A stretch of 64,000 nt of DNA from Capsulimonadaceae bacterium (GCA_031292625.1 JARLGU010000065.1:1-64000), one strand, 5' to 3'. Shown: positions 9,463-17,489, numbered from the stretch's first letter. Notes: generated by a model from the letters alone, not told the origin. Made by a program: numbers and translations.

Positions 9463-11193
9463 ATGACAAATCTACATATGGGACAGGTCCATCTGGGACT
9501 GATAGACTATGCGTTGATGCTAATCTATTTTGTCTTCGTGATTGGCATTGGCGCCTCTCTAAAGCGCCGAGTAAAGACGAGCTCCGATTTCTTCCAATCT
9601 GGACGCTCCATTCCCGCGTGGATTACCGGCCTCGCGTTTTTATCCGCGAACCTGGGCGCGCAGGAAGTGATCGGCATGGGGGCATCGGGGGCCAAGTACG
9701 GCATCGCAACCGCTCACTTCTATTGGGTGGGCGCAATCCCCGCGATGGTCTTTGTCGGTATCTTCATGATGCCATTTTATTATGGATCGAAAGCGCGCTC
9801 GGTGCCCGAATACCTGAAGCTGCGCTACGATGAAAAGACGCGCGGATTCAACGCGTTCTCCTTCGCGATCATGACGCTCTTTTCATCCGGCATCTCGCTT
9901 TTCGCGATGGCGAAGCTGCTCGGCTTGCTGCTCGGCTGGGATTTTACATTCAGTATGCTCGTATCAGCAGGCATCGTTCTGGCGTATATTTTCCTTGGCG
10001 GCCTGACGTCTGCGATCTATAACGAAGTCCTGCAGTTCTTCCTGATCGTCTTTGGCTTCCTGCCGCTTGTCGTGATCGGCCTGACGAAGGCAGGCGGCTG
10101 GGACGGCGTTAAGCACAGCCTCGACCTGCTTGCCGTGCAGAACCATTTCCCGGCGGGCGCTTATACTCACGCATGGGCGCACATGGGCAGCGCGACCAAC
10201 CCGATGGGGGTCGACTGGTTCAGCCTGACAATGGGGCTCGGCTTCGTACTCTCGTTCGGCTACTGGTGCACGGACTTCCTGGTCGTCCAGCGCGCCATGG
10301 CCGCCAACAGCATGTCTGCTGCGCGGCGAACCCCACTGATCGCCGCGGTGCCGAAGATGCTGTTCCCTTTCCTGGTCATTCTCCCCGGCATGATCGCAAT
10401 GGCGCTCACCGCAAACGGAGCGGCAAGCGGATACTCGTTGCCGCTCGACGCAAAGGGTGGTCTCGATTACAACATGGCCGCGCCGTCGATGCTGGTCCAC
10501 TTCTTCCCGACCGGGCTGCTCGGCGTCGGCATGACCGCGCTGCTCGCATCGTTCATGTCGGGCATGGCTGGCAACGTGACGGCGTTCAACACCGTGTTCA
10601 CCGTCGATATCTATGAAAGCTATATCCGGCCAAAGCAAAGCGATCATCACTACCTGATGGTCGGTAAGTTCGCGACCGTCGGCGGCATCCTCGTTAGCAT
10701 CCTGACCGCACTGCTCGCGGCCAACTTCAACAACATCATGGACATGCTCCAGCTTGTCTTCGCATTCGTGAACGCACCGCTCTTCGCGACATTCCTGCTG
10801 GGCATGTTCTGGAAGCGGACGACCGGGCACGGCGCGTTCTTCGGCCTGCTGTCCGGCACGGTTGGCGCGGCGATCCACCACGGCCTGACGCGTCCAGCCG
10901 GCGAGTTCGAGGCAATCAAGGGCGGCTGGCTTGGGCACATCGTCCATACGTATCCGAGCGACATGGCGCAGAACTTCTGGACCGCGATCATCGCGTGGAC
11001 CACCTGCTTCGTCGTGACGATCATCATATCGAGCCTGACGAAACGCACCAAGAGCGACGAGGAGCTTACCGGATTGGTTTACTCGTTGACGCCCAAGCCC
11101 GAAGAAACCGAGAAGGTTTGGTACAAGCAGCCCGTCGTCCTCGGCATCATCGTCCTGATGGGCGCTGTTATTCTGAACGTCCTGTTCAGCTAG
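9463..11193 (+). CDS. Sodium:solute symporter (SSS family)
   Basis: The 576-residue integral membrane protein begins near MTNLHMGQVHLGLIDYALML and carries about 13 hydrophobic helices. SSS features are clear: DFFQSGRSIPAWITGLAFLSANLGAQE-type segment in the first helices and YKLRYDEKTRG-like loop (EYLKLRYDEKTRGF). It imports a solute, probably a sugar or sugar acid, with sodium. The start at 9463 follows AAAAGGAC; two in-frame upstream codons lack such a site. It follows the GH31 gene by about 110 bases and is translationally close-coupled to the small membrane gene after it. The substrate is an inference from context. Confidence 0.92.
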   Translation: MTNLHMGQVHLGLIDYALMLIYFVFVIGIGASLKRRVKTSSDFFQSGRSIPAWITGLAFLSANLGAQEVIGMGASGAKYGIATAHFYWVGAIPAMVFVGIFMMPFYYGSKARSVPEYLKLRYDEKTRGFNAFSFAIMTLFSSGISLFAMAKLLGLLLGWDFTFSMLVSAGIVLAYIFLGGLTSAIYNEVLQFFLIVFGFLPLVVIGLTKAGGWDGVKHSLDLLAVQNHFPAGAYTHAWAHMGSATNPMGVDWFSLTMGLGFVLSFGYWCTDFLVVQRAMAANSMSAARRTPLIAAVPKMLFPFLVILPGMIAMALTANGAASGYSLPLDAKGGLDYNMAAPSMLVHFFPTGLLGVGMTALLASFMSGMAGNVTAFNTVFTVDIYESYIRPKQSDHHYLMVGKFATVGGILVSILTALLAANFNNIMDMLQLVFAFVNAPLFATFLLGMFWKRTTGHGAFFGLLSGTVGAAIHHGLTRPAGEFEAIKGGWLGHIVHTYPSDMAQNFWTAIIAWTTCFVVTIIISSLTKRTKSDEELTGLVYSLTPKPEETEKVWYKQPVVLGIIVLMGAVILNVLFS

Positions 11194-11205
11194 GAGAAGG
11201 TGACT

Positions 11206-11418
11206 ATGGATCTAAGACTACCCGTCGGAGCGCTCTTCGCAATATTCGGCGCGCTGTTGACGTTGTTCGGCGCTTTCGGTCCGAAGGACATTTACGAAAA
11301 GTCGCTCGGCATCAACGTCAACCTCTACTGGGGCGCGGTGCTGCTCGTCTTCGGCCTGCTGATGGCCGGCTTCGCTCTCGCGGCAAGCAAGCGGGAAGCG
11401 CAAGCGAAGGCGGAGTAA
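11206..11418 (+). CDS. Small two-helix membrane protein linked to the symporter
   Basis: The 70-residue product has two hydrophobic helices (PVGALFAIFGALLTLFGAF and LYWGAVLLVFGLLMAGFAL) separated by a short polar loop and ends in a charged tail (SKREAQAKAE). AGGAGAAGG starts within the symporter stop codon and lies at good distance from ATG 11206; a GTG at 11200 is too close to it. The 12-base gap implies co-expression. By analogy with other small partners of secondary transporters it may stabilise or regulate the symporter. I do not recognise a named family. Confidence 0.75.
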   Translation: MDLRLPVGALFAIFGALLTLFGAFGPKDIYEKSLGINVNLYWGAVLLVFGLLMAGFALAASKREAQAKAE

Positions 11419-11420
11419 AA

Positions 11421-11468
11421 CCTACCTTCCCCTCCGGGGCCCCTTCCTTCCGCGACGGAAGGAGCCCC
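11421..11468 (+). repeat. Left inverted repeat of the DUF559 cassette
   Basis: It begins CCTACCTTCCC, runs through CCGGGGCCCCTTCC and ends in the hairpin CTTCCG-CGA-CGGAAG followed by GAGCCCC. Read in reverse complement it matches 11984-12032 at all but a few bases, mainly around the central GC-rich segment. It can double as a terminator for the small membrane gene that stops at 11418. Confidence 0.7.
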
Positions 11469-11545
11469 AGAAGGTTAATCGCCCAGCGGCTAGCAGAGAA
11501 TGGGAAGGGAAGTCCGAGTAGTTTTACGACGACGAGCTATGCGAT

Positions 11546-11935
11546 CTACGATTGGCATGCGTTCAGGATCGTTTGGGCGACGAGGTCCAGACGATCCTGA
11601 ATATCATAATTTCTGAACCGAATAACACGCAGCCCCAATGCCTCCATGATCCTATCGCGTTCGGTGTCGTAATCGATATTCGTGTCGTGAATGGGTCCAT
11701 CCACTTCGATGACAAGACGCGCCTCGTGGCAGTAGAAGTCCGCAATAAAGCCCCTGATTACGCACTGACGACGGAAGTGAAATCCACCTAGCCTACGTGC
11801 GCGCAGCACTGACCACAGCAGTCTTTCCGCGATTGTCGGCGCATCCTTCAAAGTTTTGGCGCATAACGCCTTCGCCATCGTCGGCCGCTCGCGGACAGGG
11901 CCATACTCTTCCCAATGGTTGCTCATGCATAGCAA
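11546..11935 (-). CDS. DUF559 / Vsr-like PD-(D/E)xK endonuclease domain protein
   Basis: The 129-residue product is a single DUF559 domain. Residues 34-80 hold the typical block AERLLWSVLRARRLGGFHFRRQ, then FIADFYC and RLVIEVDG, giving candidate metal-binding residues D66, E77 and D79. The C-terminal RDRIMEALGLRVIRFRNYDI is also typical. Proteins of this fold resemble very-short-patch repair endonucleases, but their biological role is mostly unproven. The start may be residue 1 or the MSN methionine three codons later; no strong ribosome site settles it. Inverted repeats flank the gene on both sides. Confidence 0.85.
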   Translation of the reverse strand: MLCMSNHWEEYGPVRERPTMAKALCAKTLKDAPTIAERLLWSVLRARRLGGFHFRRQCVIRGFIADFYCHEARLVIEVDGPIHDTNIDYDTERDRIMEALGLRVIRFRNYDIQDRLDLVAQTILNACQS

Positions 11936-11983
11936 CTCACTCGGATCGCGACAACCCGGAAAGGCTTGCGCTTGTTATTTCCG

Positions 11984-12032
11984 GGTCTCCTTCCGTCGCG
12001 GAAGGAAGGGGCCCGCGGAGCGGGAAGGTAGG
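11984..12032 (-). repeat. Right inverted repeat of the DUF559 cassette
   Basis: This is the inverse of 11421-11468, with the hairpin CCTTCCG-TCG-CGGAAGG (11989-12005), AAGGGGCCC, and GGGAAGGTAGG at the outer end. It lies about 50 bases upstream of the nuclease start and one base from the stop codon of the convergent gene. Confidence 0.7.
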
Positions 12033-12033
12033 T

Positions 12034-12366
12034 CTACCCCAACTCCACCCCCGCAAGCCGCTCGACGGCGGCCTCGAACCGGTCGAAGTCGTGGATCCAC
12101 GACTCGATCACGATGCCGTTTTCGTCGATAATGCAGAACGATGGCGTCGCACGTGCGCCATAACCGTTAGAATAGGACTCGACCGCCTCGCGCGACGGAT
12201 CGTAGAGGATCGGATAACCGATTGCGTTCTCCCGTACAGCGTCCAGGATGGCCTCTCGAACGTCGAATAAATCCCAGGCGACGACCCTGATACGTGCGCG
12301 CATTCCAATCTCGTGCAGGCGCTCGATCCGCGCCGTCACCTTCACCAAGCCGCCACCCACCCCCAC
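12034..12366 (-). pseudogene. C-terminal part of a frameshifted redoxin/TlpA-like domain
   Basis: This 110-codon frame (LVKVTARIERLHEIG, RIRVVAWDLFD, GYPILYDPSREAV, GARATPSFCIIDENG) is the second half of a thioredoxin-fold redoxin domain. Its first half sits at the end of the overlapping frame 12342-13469 (APDFDVALLDGGKLNPAKL). Joining them needs one extra base in a G-rich tract near 12350-12375. No plausible independent start with a ribosome site exists. It is either a true loss of one base or a sequencing error. Even when repaired, the usual CxxC active site is absent. Confidence 0.65.
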
Positions 12367-13469
12367 CCAAGCGCGAGCGCAACCTTCCAGCCGCGAAGCT
12401 TAGCAGGATTTAGTTTGCCTCCGTCGAGAAGCGCCACATCGAAATCCGGAGCAGGCGTCCCGGGCGCGATCAGTCCGGCATCGGGGGCCAGGCTCCAGCG
12501 TGTCCACCCATCCGGCGGCTCCCAGCGGAACGTTCCGTCGGGCATCTCGGCTATCGGAGACACATTCCGCCACTCTTCGGTGGTAGTCCATTCCATCGCC
12601 CCGGCCCACGTTTCAATCGCGCGCCTGGGAAATCGGTCCGAGCGGGCGATCCAGATACGCGTCGACCGGTGCGGCGTCTCGATCGACATCTCGATCTCGA
12701 CAATGTCGCAAATCTGGCCGTCTACGACCTCCGTGCCATATGATCGATAGGCGACAATAAGCCGGTTGCGGGGAGGTTCGCGACGAAAGAATAGGCCTGG
12801 CTCAACAGCCTGAATAAATGGCATCATCCTGAGGACCTGAGCAGTGTCGTTCAAAAACGGATACGTTGAGCCCATATCCACGTCGCGTTGATAATAGGCA
12901 TTCTCGCAGGTCCGCTGGTAGGCGTCTTCTTCCTCGCCTTCGTATTTTGGACGCTTGCCATACCAGTAACCCAGCAACCGACCATCGCTGACGACCGATG
13001 TAGCATACAGCGCGCCTGAGCTGTCGAAGGACTCCTGCCGCAGCTGGTTCGGCTTGCTGAGCCACAGTCGTGTCATGCCTGTCACAGACTCGTCGGCAAG
13101 CCAATACCGATGCTCGCTTCGTATCTCAAAGCTCAAGCTCTGCGCCGCCCGAAACGCGGCGATCATTTCACGATAGACCGCTAGCGCTTCCGGATCGCCG
13201 CCGATAGACGACTGGACGGGAGATTTCGCGATACGAAGAACATGGTTTCGAAGCCTTGGCCAACTCGCGAAGCCATAATCACGCGCGACGACAAGTTGGG
13301 CATCTGAGAGGCGCAACATGCGCGTGGGCGGGAAAGGCGTCAGGCGCAGGGCGGCTTCGACACGGCGAACGGCCTTTGCGTCGTGGATGCGAAAGGATGC
13401 GAGAAGCTCCTTCGCCTCATTCTTGAGGTGCTCGAGGTTGGGCGATGCTGGTAATCCGAGGGCCGACAT
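12342..13469 (-). CDS. Multidomain protein: N-terminal helical motif, LolA-like middle, start of redoxin domain (frameshifted)
   Basis: The 375-residue frame begins after a GGAGG ribosome site. Residues 1-75 include LSDAQLVVARDYGFASWPRL, a motif common in ankyrin-associated and regulatory proteins of soil bacteria. Residues of about 95-310 resemble an outer-membrane lipoprotein carrier-like or DUF2092-like fold (SLSFEIRSEHRYW, TRLWLSKPNQLRQES, DGQICDIVEIEM). The end enters a redoxin domain that continues in another frame at 12034-12366. No signal peptide or transmembrane segment is visible. The function is unknown; the architecture suggests a protein that once ended in a thiol-reductase-like module. 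Confidence 0.65.
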   Translation of the reverse strand: MSALGLPASPNLEHLKNEAKELLASFRIHDAKAVRRVEAALRLTPFPPTRMLRLSDAQLVVARDYGFASWPRLRNHVLRIAKSPVQSSIGGDPEALAVYREMIAAFRAAQSLSFEIRSEHRYWLADESVTGMTRLWLSKPNQLRQESFDSSGALYATSVVSDGRLLGYWYGKRPKYEGEEEDAYQRTCENAYYQRDVDMGSTYPFLNDTAQVLRMMPFIQAVEPGLFFRREPPRNRLIVAYRSYGTEVVDGQICDIVEIEMSIETPHRSTRIWIARSDRFPRRAIETWAGAMEWTTTEEWRNVSPIAEMPDGTFRWEPPDGWTRWSLAPDAGLIAPGTPAPDFDVALLDGGKLNPAKLRGWKVALALGWGWVAAW

Positions 13470-13646
13470 AACGGCCTCCTTTCTATCGCCTGGCGTCCGC
13501 GGCTCTCAGGCAGAAAGAAGGCGTTAACGACCGAAATCAGAGACAGTGGGCTAAGCCCTTCCCGCGGACCGGACGCATCTGCATCGCGCTGCAATAATCA
13601 TATCACGGGCTGCGGAAAAGCGCAAGCGAGGCTTTACGAGATTCAC

Positions 13647-14762
13647 CTACAAGAGACCCAAGATCTCCTCCGCCGCAATAGACGCGCCGTTTTCGGGAAC
13701 GAGCGCACGCGCGGCCCGCGAAAGCGACTCGCGGCACATCTTGGTCTGGAGGCTCTTTAGCTCCTCCGCCAACGGCTCAACCCCAAGCGGGCACGTGAGC
13801 CCTGCGCCGGCCTCCGCGATCGCGCGAGCGCGAGCCGGTTGATCGTCGAGGCTGCGCTCGAACGGAATGATCACCGACGGAACGCCAAAATGCATCAGCT
13901 CGGTGACCGAGTTGTACCCCGCCGCCGAGATCGCGATATCGAACGCCGGCAACAGTTCGGCGATCGGGTAGTAGCTAACGCGGCGGACGCCGGACGGGAT
14001 CACATCGCGGCTGCGCGCGAGCGGCGCTTGTGCGACGACCGGCGTCCAACCCGACTGCCGGCAAGCGTCGCACGCCACCGCGATCGCTTCCTTCAGTTCC
14101 GTGTCGCCGCCGCCGCCGAACATCACCAGAGCCCCTTTTTCGCCATCGGCCAGCCCTGCCGCGTCCCTGGCGTCCGCAACGGACTGCGCGTCGTGGCGCG
14201 TCCGGATCATGATCGGCCCGGTCCAGCGCATGCGTAGTTTCGCGGGCACGGGAATGGTGGCGTCGCCTTCATTGTGCGGAGCGAGACAGAGATCGTAGTG
14301 ACCAAGCGCCGATTGGAAGAACTGGTCCCAAACCCGGTCCTCCTTCTGAGCGCGAAAGACAAAGGCCCGGCGCATCTTCCAGCTAAGCGTAGGCAACAGT
14401 TCCTGGGATGCGCCGGCCGGGAACGTGTCCGCGACCATAATGGCTGGATTAAAGGCCGCGATCGTGTTAAACACCACAGTCTGAACCAGCTTCGTGTACG
14501 CATGCGGGCTGATCCGCGCCTCGCGCATCACCGAGCGCGACGGAATCTTGATGGCGGCGAAGCCCTCCTGAAAGATCACCGAGTCTGCCTCGCTGGTCGT
14601 CAAAAACAGGATCTGCGCTTCGGTCCGTTTGCGGCGCACCTCTCGCGCGATTGCTAGGAGACGCGTAACATGGCCCAATCCCAAACCATTGACCGCGTAA
14701 AACAACATGCGCGGAGCGCGTAGATGAGCGGGAACGCCTTCAGGGGAGTTTGACGATGCCAT
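13647..14762 (-). CDS. GT-B glycosyltransferase of the MurG/GT28-like type
   Basis: The 371-residue protein has a Rossmann N-terminal half starting MLFYAVNGLGLGHVTRLLAIA, where the GLGHVTR loop is typical of MurG-like enzymes, and a C-terminal half with AISAAGYNSVTELMHFGVPSVIIPF, the nucleotide-sugar binding region of GT28 proteins. It most resembles the COG4671-type predicted glycosyltransferases. It likely transfers a sugar from a nucleotide donor at the inner membrane face. Neighbours give no pathway. The acceptor is unknown. Confidence 0.85.
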   Translation of the reverse strand: MASSNSPEGVPAHLRAPRMLFYAVNGLGLGHVTRLLAIAREVRRKRTEAQILFLTTSEADSVIFQEGFAAIKIPSRSVMREARISPHAYTKLVQTVVFNTIAAFNPAIMVADTFPAGASQELLPTLSWKMRRAFVFRAQKEDRVWDQFFQSALGHYDLCLAPHNEGDATIPVPAKLRMRWTGPIMIRTRHDAQSVADARDAAGLADGEKGALVMFGGGGDTELKEAIAVACDACRQSGWTPVVAQAPLARSRDVIPSGVRRVSYYPIAELLPAFDIAISAAGYNSVTELMHFGVPSVIIPFERSLDDQPARARAIAEAGAGLTCPLGVEPLAEELKSLQTKMCRESLSRAARALVPENGASIAAEEILGLL

Positions 14763-14871
14763 ATCGCGAGTTTCGCCGGTGCAAAGGCGAAACCCTTCTT
14801 ATCGATCTCGTACGAACGCTAATTGACGATTGAGCGAGAGGAAAAAGGAGATTGCCCGCGCACGACGGCCC

Positions 14872-14985
14872 GTCCACCGCTCATGGAGCGCCTTATGAAA
14901 CACGATAACCGTCTCGCCGGCCTCTGGTAAAGAGCAGCGGAACGCTGCCCCTAGCCGGGTAGGCTGCCCGCGCGGCGAGCGCTCT
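14872..14985 (+). other. Candidate structured RNA or repeat with branched fold
   Basis: CTCGCCG (14913-14919) pairs perfectly with CGGCGAG (14973-14979). Inside lie three small hairpins: CTCT-GGTAA-AGAG, GCAGCG-GAA-CGCTGC (14934-14948) and AGCC-GGGTA-GGCT. The layout is cloverleaf-like but there is no T-loop, no CCA end and no canonical anticodon arm, so it is not a tRNA. It lies in the 238-base gap between a glycosyltransferase and a secreted protein, both on the minus strand. Strand and function are undetermined. Confidence 0.35.
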
Positions 14986-15000
14986 TCTCCGCCCCAAAAA

Positions 15001-15690
15001 TCACAAAAGATCGTACAAACTGATATCGTCCTCGGTGATCGCCACGGGCTGCGCCGTTGCGACGGGCGGTTTTCCGCGCAGGCCGTCCGGTCCGCGCCGA
15101 AGCGAAACGTTCAGGACGATCCGGATTGCGGTCAGAACATTGTTTTCAACCTTGCCGTCGATCTTGACGCTGACTCCGTTCACCAGATCGCTGGCATCGC
15201 CGGGCACGGTCTGGCCAACCAGCGTCCGGCTGCCTCTCACCTCGACGGTCACCGGCTTGCCGGTTCTGTCGGTCACGAGCAGGTTATCGCCCGTGGAGGC
15301 GATTGTGCCGAAGACAACGACGTCCCGTGCTCCGCGTACGCCGGGGCCGTGGCCGGGCTGCGGCAAGCCGGGCAAAATGTCGATGAGAAACGGAGAGAGC
15401 ACGTCCTCTTGAGCCAACTTGCGCCCAACGATGATCACCTGCTGGCCGGGTTGAAGGCTATTCGCCCCGAGACGCACCGTTTTCCAGATTCGCGTATCCG
15501 GCGTGATTTTGAATGCAAGGCTTCGCTCGGCGAATCGAGTCGTCAACAGCCCCGATCCCGCAGTCGCATCGACTTGCGTCACCACTCCCTCGTAGTGCTC
15601 GCCAACGAACGTAACGCTATCAGGCGCCGCGGAAAGCGATGGGATCGCCATCAGCGCCGTTAGGACTACGAGAGCAAGTAGGTACTTCAT
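15001..15690 (-). CDS. Secreted DUF5666-like beta-rich protein
   Basis: The 229-residue product starts with a signal peptide (MKYLLALVVLTALMAIPSLSAA). The rest has repeated short beta segments of the type VTQVDATAGSGLLTTRF, VVFGTIASTGDNLLVTDRTG and VSVKIDGKVENNVLTA, which look like the DUF5666 OB-like repeats of secreted proteins. AAAGGACAG sets the start at 15690. Function is unknown; it is probably periplasmic or surface exposed. The gene stands alone. Confidence 0.65.
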   Translation of the reverse strand: MKYLLALVVLTALMAIPSLSAAPDSVTFVGEHYEGVVTQVDATAGSGLLTTRFAERSLAFKITPDTRIWKTVRLGANSLQPGQQVIIVGRKLAQEDVLSPFLIDILPGLPQPGHGPGVRGARDVVVFGTIASTGDNLLVTDRTGKPVTVEVRGSRTLVGQTVPGDASDLVNGVSVKIDGKVENNVLTAIRIVLNVSLRRGPDGLRGKPPVATAQPVAITEDDISLYDLL

Positions 15691-15848
15691 CAACTGTCCT
15701 TTATAGGGGCGGTAAGTCAACAACAATGATGACGATTCTCGACAGAGAATTGTTCACCATTAGGAGTATTCCGATTCTACCCCTGGATACGTTATGCTAT
15801 CCGTCGATTGCTCCCCGCGCAGCGCGCGTGGGCGACCACGGCCGCGGA

Positions 15849-15878
15849 TTGTCAGGATGCACGCTTGTCGGGTACTAT
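15849..15878 (+). promoter_or_regulatory. Possible sigma-70 promoter of livGF
   Basis: TTGTCA (15849-15854), an 18-base spacer and TACTAT (15873-15878) lie 32 bases before the livG start. Both boxes are imperfect, so the assignment is tentative. Confidence 0.35.
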
Positions 15879-15909
15879 CCGTGCGTAAATCGAGTGTGAT
15901 CACAGGACT

Positions 15910-16683
15910 ATGCCGCTTCTTGAAGTCATCAATTGCACAAAGCGCTTCGGCGGACTAACGGCTGTCGCCGGCTTCTCGCTGAGCATGGAGCCAGGCGAGC
16001 TCGTCGGCTTGATCGGGCCCAATGGGGCGGGAAAAACCACCGCGTTCAACCTGCTGACCGGAGTTTATCCGCCGACCTCCGGCAAGATCATATTCAACGG
16101 ACATTCCATAGCAGGCCATCGTCCCTCACAGATTGCGGCCGCGGGCATCTCGCGTACCTTTCAGAACATTCGGCTTTTCAACCAGATGACCGTGCTCGAC
16201 AATGTCCGAACCGCATCACATCTCCATTTTCGCCCATCGCTCGCGGCCGCGATGCTGCAAACAGCGGGGCTTCGCCGCGCGGAAGCTGAGGTTACGGAGC
16301 AGGCTCACGCGCTTTTGGAGCGTTTTGGAGTCGACCGATACGCAGACGAGCTTGCGTGCAATCTGCCGTACGGAGAGCAGCGCCGTCTTGAAATCGCGCG
16401 GGCTCTGGCGACGCATCCAAAGTTGTTGCTGCTCGACGAGCCCGCGGCGGGCATGAATCCGCAGGAAAAGGTCGCGTTGATGGAGCAGATCCGCACGATC
16501 CTTTCCGATTTCGGTTTGACGATTCTCCTGATCGAACACGACATGCGTCTCGTGATGACCATCTGCGAGCGCATCATGGTGCTCGATCAAGGCGAGGTGA
16601 TCGCGCAAGGGACGCCGGGACAGATCCAAAAAGACCCGAAGGTCATCGAGGCCTACCTGGGCGAGTCGGAGGAAGCCGCGTGA
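15910..16683 (+). CDS. livG: Branched-chain amino acid-type ABC transporter ATP-binding protein LivG
   Basis: The 257-residue ATPase has Walker A GPNGAGKTT, the LivG-type signature LPYGEQRRLEIARAL in place of LSGGQ, Walker B LLLLDEPAAGM and the switch histidine in LLIEHDMRLV. LivG pairs with LivF as the cytoplasmic engine of high-affinity importers for leucine/isoleucine/valine, urea or other amides. Start ATG has CAGGACT before it. The livF start overlaps its stop codon. No permease or binding-protein genes are present nearby, so the membrane partners must be elsewhere and the substrate is open. Confidence 0.9.
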   Translation: MPLLEVINCTKRFGGLTAVAGFSLSMEPGELVGLIGPNGAGKTTAFNLLTGVYPPTSGKIIFNGHSIAGHRPSQIAAAGISRTFQNIRLFNQMTVLDNVRTASHLHFRPSLAAAMLQTAGLRRAEAEVTEQAHALLERFGVDRYADELACNLPYGEQRRLEIARALATHPKLLLLDEPAAGMNPQEKVALMEQIRTILSDFGLTILLIEHDMRLVMTICERIMVLDQGEVIAQGTPGQIQKDPKVIEAYLGESEEAA

Positions 16684-17393
16684 CGACCCTTTTGTCGGTC
16701 GAGAATATTCAGGTCTCGTATGGGGCGATCCAGGCGCTCAATGGCATCTCGATTACGGTCGCGGAAGGTGAAATCGTCACGCTGATCGGCGCGAACGGCG
16801 CGGGAAAGTCGACGACGCTACGGGCGATCTCCGGTCTCGTCCCGGTCTCATCCGGCCGCATTATATTCGAGGGCCGCGATATCACGAACCTGCCGCCCGA
16901 CAAGATCGTTCGCTCGGGCATCGGCCACTCCCCGGAAGGCCGGCGCGTCTTTTCCGACATGTCCGTTCGTGAGAATCTAGACATGGGCGCGTACACCCGA
17001 AAGCCCGGACCGGAGGTCCAGGAGGACCTTAACCGCGCCTTGACGCTGTTTCCGCGCCTCAAGGAGCGCCTCAATCAGAACTCCGGGACGCTCTCCGGAG
17101 GCGAACAACAAATGCTCGCAATTGCGCGAGCCCTGATGGGCCGGCCCGATGTCCTGCTTCTCGATGAGCCGTCGCTCGGCCTCGCTCCGTTCCTCGTCCG
17201 CGACATCTTCGCAATTATCCGCGATATCAACCGGCAGGGCACCACGATTCTTCTTGTCGAACAAAATGCCCACATGGCCCTGCGCGTCGCCAACCGGGCC
17301 TATGTGCTCGAGACCGGCACGATCACGCTGGAAGACGACGCCGCGGCCCTCCTGCGCAGCGAGGAAGTGCGCAAGGCGTACCTCGGCGAGTAG
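16680..17393 (+). CDS. livF: Branched-chain amino acid-type ABC transporter ATP-binding protein LivF
   Basis: The 237-residue ATPase carries Walker A GANGAGKST, signature LSGGEQQMLAIARAL and Walker B LLLDEPSLGLAP, the last being typical of LivF. The GTG start overlaps the TGA of livG by three bases (GTGA), so the two are translationally coupled. It forms the heterodimeric ATPase with LivG. An inverted repeat region (17445-17489) follows before the convergent neighbour. Confidence 0.9.
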   Translation: MTTLLSVENIQVSYGAIQALNGISITVAEGEIVTLIGANGAGKSTTLRAISGLVPVSSGRIIFEGRDITNLPPDKIVRSGIGHSPEGRRVFSDMSVRENLDMGAYTRKPGPEVQEDLNRALTLFPRLKERLNQNSGTLSGGEQQMLAIARALMGRPDVLLLDEPSLGLAPFLVRDIFAIIRDINRQGTTILLVEQNAHMALRVANRAYVLETGTITLEDDAAALLRSEEVRKAYLGE

Positions 17394-17444
17394 AAACGAT
17401 GGTGCGACGGCGTGGTAGAGTGTAGGAAAGCGGGAGCGGTAGGA

Positions 17445-17489
17445 GCCCTCCTAGGGCGGCCGTTCGGCGTGCTCAGGGCGATGAGCCCT
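17445..17489. terminator. Hairpin pair between convergent genes
   Basis: GCCCT-CCT-AGGGC (17445-17457) and AGGGC-GATGA-GCCCT (17475-17489) lie between livF and the convergent ATPase gene. No T-tract follows, so they may be extragenic palindromes rather than intrinsic terminators. Confidence 0.35.

Larger units (their letters stand above)
11421..12032. mobile_element. Candidate DUF559-nuclease cassette bounded by inverted hairpin repeats
   Basis: A single nuclease-like gene is framed by two near-identical 48-49 base inverted repeats (11421-11468 and 11984-12032). The left repeat begins two bases after the stop codon of the small membrane gene, and the right repeat ends one base before the stop codon of the convergent redoxin fragment. 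The unit therefore exactly fills the space between two convergent genes. Related single repeats occur at 58-113 and 32751-32793 without a nuclease. No transposase is present and no target-site duplication was recognised, so mobility is inference. Confidence 0.5.

Noticed and set aside
9964-10947. 327-codon minus-strand frame
   Set aside because: It is antisense to the symporter gene, very rich in charged residues and has no membrane or family features; an artefact of GC-rich codon use.
14872-15000. tRNA, RNase P or SRP RNA gene
   Set aside because: GGGTAGGCTGC recalls a piece of RNase P RNA and the fold is cloverleaf-like, but the conserved GAGGAAAGTCC and ACAGAA blocks of RNase P, the tRNA T-loop and the SRP GGAAGG-GNAR motifs are missing.
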